Shown here one piece after another: positions 62,653 to 64,000 of a stretch of 64,000 bases of DNA; position 1 is the stretch's first letter, and every line of letters starts with the position of its first letter. The notes under the pieces are model-generated. The model did not search any database. It saw nothing but the letters and a program-made list of their open reading frames with translations, and was not told the origin of the DNA. The stretch is from Trebouxia sp. TZW2008 (Eukaryota; Chlorophyta; Trebouxiophyceae; Trebouxiales; Trebouxiaceae). The translations under genes and the position numbers were made by a program. Location of the stretch: positions 6,577 to 70,576 of the forward strand of contig BDIU01000046.1 of assembly GCA_002118135.1 (NCBI GenBank). Direction: 5' to 3'.

Positions 62653-64000
62653 CTATTCCTGCAACGCTGGGAATAGCTTGTTCCCAAAGGCTTCAATACG
62701 TGTCAGCAACGCATCCAAGTCATCAGTTGAAACAGTCCATGCACTTGGGAACACAATTCTGAAGAAGTTTGGAAGGCCTTGCAGTGGCTGGAAGCCAATC
62801 ATGGCATCCCCTGCCTTTTGCATGGCGTCCTTGATCCTCGGGGCTATCTGCATCATGCACATAGCATGATTGTATCTGGACTGCCAAAAATGAGCACGCA
62901 TTAGCATGTCAGTATGCCAGGTGGGCATGCTTGGTTCCTGCTGGGCATGCTTGGTCCTTGCTGTGCTTGTAAAAGGCAACGCAGCCGGCCTACAGCTTGC
63001 CAGGACAGTGTAATTGACCAGCTATTCATTGCACGATAAACACCCAAACGCATGAGTTGATACAGCACACAGTTGCAGCATGCAAGCAGTCTGGCAAGTA
63101 TATGCAAATGCATATGCTATTTGCAGCTTGACCACTCCTCTTTACACACTAAATCTTTTTCACATTTGCAGCCATGACGCCACAGTAAGAGACAAGTTCT
63201 TGTTCCAGGACTTACCTCCCTGGGCCTGCTGAGCCTGTCTAGCATCCGTTCTGAGGGGGCAATTGAATTAAAGCAAAATGCAATAAAATTCAACGAAAGG
63301 AAATGGATGAGATATGTCCCCTGTACGATTGCAGCCTGGGCATCACCTTTCCAAGAATGTCTAGGTCCTGCTGGCTTGCTGTTGTTGAGACAAAAGGCCG
63401 CAAGGCAGGAGAAACCCATCATGGTGTTACAGTATGGGATGCGATCCCTGTGCAATTGCAGACAGGGCATTACCTTTCCCAGAGTGTCAAGGTCCTGCTG
63501 GCTTGCTTTTGCCAGGTCGAAAGGCCGCAAGGCAGGAGGAACTCACCAGAAGCACACAATCACAAGCAGCATGAGGTATGTCCCCTGTGCAATTACACCC
63601 AGGGCATTACCTGTCTCAGAGTGTCTACGTCCTGCTGGCTTGCTGGGTCAAAGGGCCGCAAGGCAGGCGGGACCCACCAGAAGCACACAATCACAAACAG
63701 TGTGGGATAAGTTCGCTATGCAATTACAGCCAGGGCACCACCTTTCCAAGTGTGTCTAGGTCCTGCTGGCTTGCTGTTGCCGGGTCAAAAGGCCACAAGG
63801 CAGGAGGAATCCACCAAAAGCACACAACCACAAGCAGAATGAGATAGGTCCGCTGTGAATTTACAGCCAGGGCATCACCTTTCCCAGAATGTCAAGGTCC
63901 TGCTGGCTTGCTGTTGCCGGGTTGAAAGGCCGCAAGGCAGGAGGAACCCACCAGAAGCACACATTCACAAAGCTGCGAGGGTGTGACAGCACATATGCAC
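62653..64000 (-). CDS. Group II PLP-dependent decarboxylase, C-terminal part (GAD/CSAD-like; runs off the right edge)
   Basis: The last exon (62847-62653) has a clean CTGCAG acceptor and encodes IAPRIKDAMQKAGDAMIGFQ then PLQGLPNFFRIVFPSAWTVS and DDLDALLTRIEAFGNKLFPA before the stop. The order [LM]-[MI]-[GV]-[FY]-Q-P ... P-N-F-F-R-[MI]-V ... D-L-D-x-L-L-x-x-I-E is the C-terminus of glutamate and cysteine-sulfinate decarboxylases. The PLP lysine and substrate-specifying residues are outside the window, so the exact activity is open. Upstream, an exon ending FDLAKASQQDLDTLGK with a GTAATG donor is repeated five times (63340-63960); which copy is coding cannot be settled here. A segment at 63245-63211 could be a further exon or a LINE tail. 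Confidence 0.7.
63208..63246 (+). repeat. Short match to the LINE 3' UTR
   Basis: ACTTACCTCCCTGGGCCTGC then TGAGCCTGTCTAGCA is close to the 3' flank of the LINE copy at 20764-20803 (TACCTAGCTGGGCCTGCTAA then GCCTGTCTAGCA). The coding part is absent. An alternative reading is an exon on the minus strand (ERMLDRLSRPRE) of the decarboxylase gene. Confidence 0.35.
63320..63990 (-). repeat. Decarboxylase exon end repeated five times at 127-137 bp
   Basis: GGTCCTGCTGGCTTGCT-type anchors lie at 63363, 63490, 63627, 63758 and 63895. On the minus strand each encodes variants of RPFDLAKASQQDLDTLGK followed by a GTAATG or GTGATG donor. Units are about 80-90 percent identical and extend past the exon into intron (CACCAGAAGCACACAATCAC). 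This is the most regular array in the window. Confidence 0.9.

Noticed and set aside
63320..63990. CRISPR-like regular array
   Set aside because: Units and spacers are both repeated, the organism is a eukaryote, and the units contain an exon end with a splice donor. It is an ordinary tandem duplication.

Overview
This is a nuclear genome segment from a eukaryotic alga. Genes have many short GT-AG introns, and the recognisable proteins are eukaryotic: cohesin SMC1, Paf1-complex LEO1, Mediator MED18, deadenylase subunit PAN3, tri-snRNP 27K and a FYVE-type PI3P 5-kinase. A putative plastid-targeted protein, a plant-type J-protein and a short TTTAGGG-type telomere-like stretch point to a green alga. 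The moderate GC content, an animal-like membrane-anchored UGT and a Crinkler-type kinase-like gene would fit a trebouxiophyte. The lineage is inference; the eukaryotic nature is clear.

Layout. 1-3.6 kb (-): 5' part of PAN3, running off the left edge. 4.4-5.1 kb (+): intronless SNRNP27. 6.1-9.2 kb (-): degenerate CRN-associated kinase-like gene. 10.2-11.0 kb (-): MED18. 12.8-13.7 kb (-): small membrane-anchored J-domain protein. 15.4-34.4 kb (-): very large FAB1/PIKfyve gene. 35.3-38.4 kb (-): LEO1. 38.77-38.98 kb: assembly gap. 39.5-53.0 kb (-): SMC1. 53.3-56.2 kb (+): putative plastid protein, divergent from SMC1. 57.1-61.9 kb (-): UDP-glycosyltransferase. 62.7-64.0 kb (-): C-terminal part of a PLP-dependent (GAD/CSAD-like) decarboxylase, running off the right edge.

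The genes are independent eukaryotic units, mostly housekeeping functions in transcription, splicing, mRNA decay, chromosome cohesion and phosphoinositide signalling. No operon-like cooperation is implied. Exon boundaries given to the base were read from splice consensus plus reading-frame continuity; boundaries in the large genes are approximate.

The most striking signal is not a gene. In nearly every intron-rich gene, exon ends with their splice sites are tandemly duplicated 2 to 5 times, with unit offsets from about 62 bp to about 350 bp and many near 70-115 or 150-190 bp. One copy keeps the conserved protein sequence and the others decay inside the adjoining intron. I count about 20 such loci in PAN3, FAB1, SMC1, the plastid gene, the UGT and the decarboxylase. 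Some decayed copies carry stops (possible poison exons), some carry intact competing donors, and at least one is an in-frame 60-nt cassette. Dispersed repeats are also present: a ~150 bp family (six copies), a fold-back MITE, truncated LINE 3' ends and a third short family.
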